DNA of 64,000 nucleotides from G963665185 sp963665185 (GTDB lineage: Bacteria > Desulfobacterota > Desulfovibrionia > Desulfovibrionales > Desulfovibrionaceae): positions 1-64,000 of the forward strand of contig CAXXPO010000010.1 of the NCBI GenBank assembly GCA_963665185.2, in the 5' to 3' direction. Both the position numbers and the translations under genes were made by a program. The first letter of the stretch is position 1. Every line of letters starts with the position of its first letter. Below the pieces are notes generated by a model, which saw only the letters and a program-made list of their open reading frames with translations, searched no databases and was not told the origin of the DNA. This document shows positions 62,020-64,000 of this stretch, one piece after another.

Positions 62020-62790
62020 TTACCACTTTTTCCATGGAGCGTGGCCTGAAGTCCAGAGTTCTTCAAGCAAATTCTTCTCACGCAACGTATCCATGGGCTG
62101 CCAGAAACCTCTATGCTCAAAGGATCGCAACTGGTCTTCCGCCGCAAGCCGGGCCATGGGTTCCTGTTCCCAGGTGGTTTTATCTGAATCAATATAGTCA
62201 ATCACTTGAGGAGAAAGGACAAAAAAACCACCGTTGATCCATCCACCTTCTCCACGCGGCTTTTCAACAAAGCCCTGCACAACATCGCCGTCGCGCAGCA
62301 GAGAACCAAAGCGCCCCGGAGGAAGTACCGCCGTGACGGTTGCCAGCCGACCATGAGCCTGATGCGCTTTGATGGACTCCGAGATGTCCACATCCGCCAC
62401 ACCGTCGCCATAGGTGAAGCAGAAGGCCTCTTCATCCTGCAGGTACTCCTTGACCCTCCGAAGCCGCCCTCCCGTCATCGTGTTTTCTCCGGTATCAACA
62501 AGAGTAACACGCCAGGGTTCGGCACAACAATGATGCACCTCCATCTGGTTGCGGGCCATATCGAAGGTGACGTCGGACATGTGCAGCATATAGTTGGCAA
62601 AATATTCCTTGATTATATACCCTTTGTATCCACAGCAGATCACAAAATCGTTTACTCCGTGGGTGGAATACATTTTCATGATATGCCAAAGAATGGGGCG
62701 TCCGCCAATTTCGATCATGGGCTTGGGGCGAAGATGAGTTTCTTCTGAAATACGTGTTCCGAGCCCACCTGCGAGGATGACTGCTTTCAT
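62020..62790 (-). CDS. rfbF: Glucose-1-phosphate cytidylyltransferase
   Basis: RfbF makes CDP-glucose from CTP and glucose 1-phosphate, the first step of the CDP-deoxysugar pathway. The 256-residue protein has the nucleotidyltransferase signature MKAVILAGGLGTRISEET with RPKPMIEIGGRPILWHIM, then FCFTYGDGVADVDI (metal site) and FVEKPRGEGGWINGGFFVL. ATG 62790 is the conserved N-terminus; the longer open frame upstream is not conserved. It heads the minus-strand cassette rfbF-rfbG-rfbC-methyltransferase-reductase. No RfbH (3-dehydratase) gene is present, so the 3-hydroxyl should be kept. Confidence 0.95.
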   Translation of the reverse strand: MKAVILAGGLGTRISEETHLRPKPMIEIGGRPILWHIMKMYSTHGVNDFVICCGYKGYIIKEYFANYMLHMSDVTFDMARNQMEVHHCCAEPWRVTLVDTGENTMTGGRLRRVKEYLQDEEAFCFTYGDGVADVDISESIKAHQAHGRLATVTAVLPPGRFGSLLRDGDVVQGFVEKPRGEGGWINGGFFVLSPQVIDYIDSDKTTWEQEPMARLAAEDQLRSFEHRGFWQPMDTLREKNLLEELWTSGHAPWKKW

Positions 62791-63064
62791 GATATTATTT
62801 GCCGTGACCAATTCTTTTTTTGTGTTTGCAAAACATGGTTCACAGGCCAAACCTGCTACCAAATGTTATCCATTCAAAACCAACAATGATATTTGAAAAA
62901 CATACTATAACAATCTTGTCCCCAATTGAACCCGCCGCAGAGAACCACTAGACGATTATCCACTCCCAGATACTACAACATCCAAAACTGCTCATCATAC
63001 AGACAATCAACATCACCCCAAACGCAAACAAAGCTCAAGACACGGAAAATATTCACAAGACGTG

Positions 63065-64000
63065 TTATTGCCGTTTCATTTGGCGAGATTCGCACCAGTC
63101 GACCCATATTCTTCTATACATATCCGCCACGGCTCGACCGTACCCGGCATAATCCATCAATACGGACTTCTCAATTACTTTGCGCAGACCATGACTGGCT
63201 TTTGCCAGACGTTCTGGGTCGTTAGCCAAGGTTACGACCTTCTCGATATACATATCCTCCTCTTCTGCAACGCACAAGTCGTCCAGGCCCAACGCGCTGA
63301 GCTGCGCCGTGGCGATCCGCCCCATAATGGGGCGACTTTTCAAAGTTACGGGCAGACGCTCCATCCAAAGTCCATCCGTTATCACCGTGCCTGATCCAGC
63401 CGGAAAGGTGTCCAGCTGAAGGTCTATCTCACTCAATGCCTGCCAATAAGGACGTGTGTTTACAAAAAGAAGTCTGTCAGTTCCAATGCCGTACTCGGAA
63501 AAATATTCCCGCATTCGTTGCTGCACATCATCTTCGACGTAGGGAATATGATCAAACCGTATCTTTGCCTGTGGGAGTCGCTTCAGTATTTCAGCCCAGA
63601 CTCTAACCGTGTTACGATTTGTCCGCAAAGGACGAGTCAGCACACCCAAAGTAAATGTCTCACTGGTAAGACACGGCAGTGGGGTTGGTTCCAATGCTCC
63701 TTTCCCCGGTTTGTACGGAAAACCGGAAAAAGGAAGCCTCAATGGCTTTTCGGCAATATATTGTTCAAAGTCGGAAGGGATGATAATCTCATCCCCCACC
63801 AGATAATCGACACAGCGAAGCCCTGTAGTCTGACCGGCGCCAAAGGCCCAGCTGACCTGCAATGGAGCAGGACGACGCATCAGAAGTGCCAGGGGGTTAT
63901 TGCTCGTATGTCCGGCAAGATCCACTAAAATATCAATCTTATCCCTTCTAACCAACCGCTCCAACTCATCGGTTCCCATGCTCTGGGTTTCAGTCCAATG
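63065..64000 (-). CDS. GT41 (SPINDLY/O-GlcNAc transferase-like) glycosyltransferase, truncated by the window edge
   Basis: At least 311 residues of the C-terminal part of a family 41 glycosyltransferase; the frame is open to base 64000, so the start lies beyond the window. Visible motifs are KIDILVDLAGHTSNNPLALLM, PAPLQVSWAFGAGQTTGLRC, the donor-site region LQLDTFPAGSGTVITDGLWM and LPVTLKSRPIMGRI. The sequence resembles the GT41 protein at 54450 in plan but is clearly diverged (FPAGSG instead of FPYSGG), so it probably uses a different target. The gap to rfbF (275 bp, AT-rich) holds no visible gene. Confidence 0.85.
   Translation of the reverse strand, partial: HWTETQSMGTDELERLVRRDKIDILVDLAGHTSNNPLALLMRRPAPLQVSWAFGAGQTTGLRCVDYLVGDEIIIPSDFEQYIAEKPLRLPFSGFPYKPGKGALEPTPLPCLTSETFTLGVLTRPLRTNRNTVRVWAEILKRLPQAKIRFDHIPYVEDDVQQRMREYFSEYGIGTDRLLFVNTRPYWQALSEIDLQLDTFPAGSGTVITDGLWMERLPVTLKSRPIMGRIATAQLSALGLDDLCVAEEEDMYIEKVVTLANDPERLAKASHGLRKVIEKSVLMDYAGYGRAVADMYRRIWVDWCESRQMKRQ

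Overview
The window looks like a chromosomal segment of a sulfate-reducing deltaproteobacterium of the Desulfovibrio type (Desulfovibrionales). This rests on gene content and style rather than a marker gene. There is a rubredoxin/rubrerythrin/PerR oxidative-stress group, SelB, many signal-transduction proteins, moderately GC-rich coding DNA, and glycan clusters of the kind common in that order. No rRNA, CRISPR array, phage or classical insertion sequence was seen. One tRNA gene (tRNA-His) is present.

Layout. 0-3 kb: a frameshifted MFS transporter, a 29-residue membrane peptide, a TPR protein and a frameshifted YjbQ-family gene. 3.1-12.7 kb: nine co-directional genes for exported proteins and lipoproteins. 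They include a SpoIID-type glycan-cleaving enzyme followed directly by an AmiC-type amidase, which suggests a peptidoglycan-remodelling system built around poorly known lipoproteins. 13.3-15.8 kb: gatB and mtnA. 15.9-18.2 kb: rubredoxin, a double zinc-ribbon protein, rubrerythrin and a PerR-like regulator, then a small membrane protein and a Nif11-like small protein. 18.2-34.8 kb: mostly single housekeeping and signalling genes (receiver domain, nucleoside hydrolase, phosphoesterase, CHASE2 cyclase, FemAB-like protein, arginase, GGDEF-EAL protein, RRM protein, B12-radical SAM protein, REC-REC-kinase, DUF255 thioredoxin-fold protein). 34.8-37.2 kb: tRNA-His, selB and a structured repeat block.

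37.3-43.4 kb is a type I secretion operon: ribbon-helix-helix regulator, unknown small protein, SapC-like protein, ABC exporter, HlyD-type adaptor and TolC-type channel. It has a plausible promoter-operator at its head and a strong terminator at its end. The SapC-like gene suggests S-layer or surface-protein export.

43.4-64 kb is a surface-glycan locus. CysC makes the sulfate donor PAPS; two sulfotransferase domains (one fused to a glycosyltransferase), a double GT2 glycosyltransferase, WecB, the Wzt/Wzm glycan exporter, a GT4 enzyme, two GT41 (SPINDLY/O-GlcNAc-transferase-like) proteins, a hexapeptide acetyltransferase and a CmcI-like methyltransferase follow. A translationally coupled cassette (rfbF, rfbG, rfbC-like, C-methyltransferase, reductase) should make a CDP-linked, C-methyl-branched 6-deoxy sugar. 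Together these predict a sulfated glycan carrying an unusual sugar, possibly decorating a secreted surface layer. Intergenic DNA here is AT-richer than the rest, in keeping with an exchangeable surface locus. The last gene runs off the right edge.

Two intergenic repeats, near 20.3 kb and 30.9 kb in opposite orientation, are diverged copies of one element whose hairpin arms change together.
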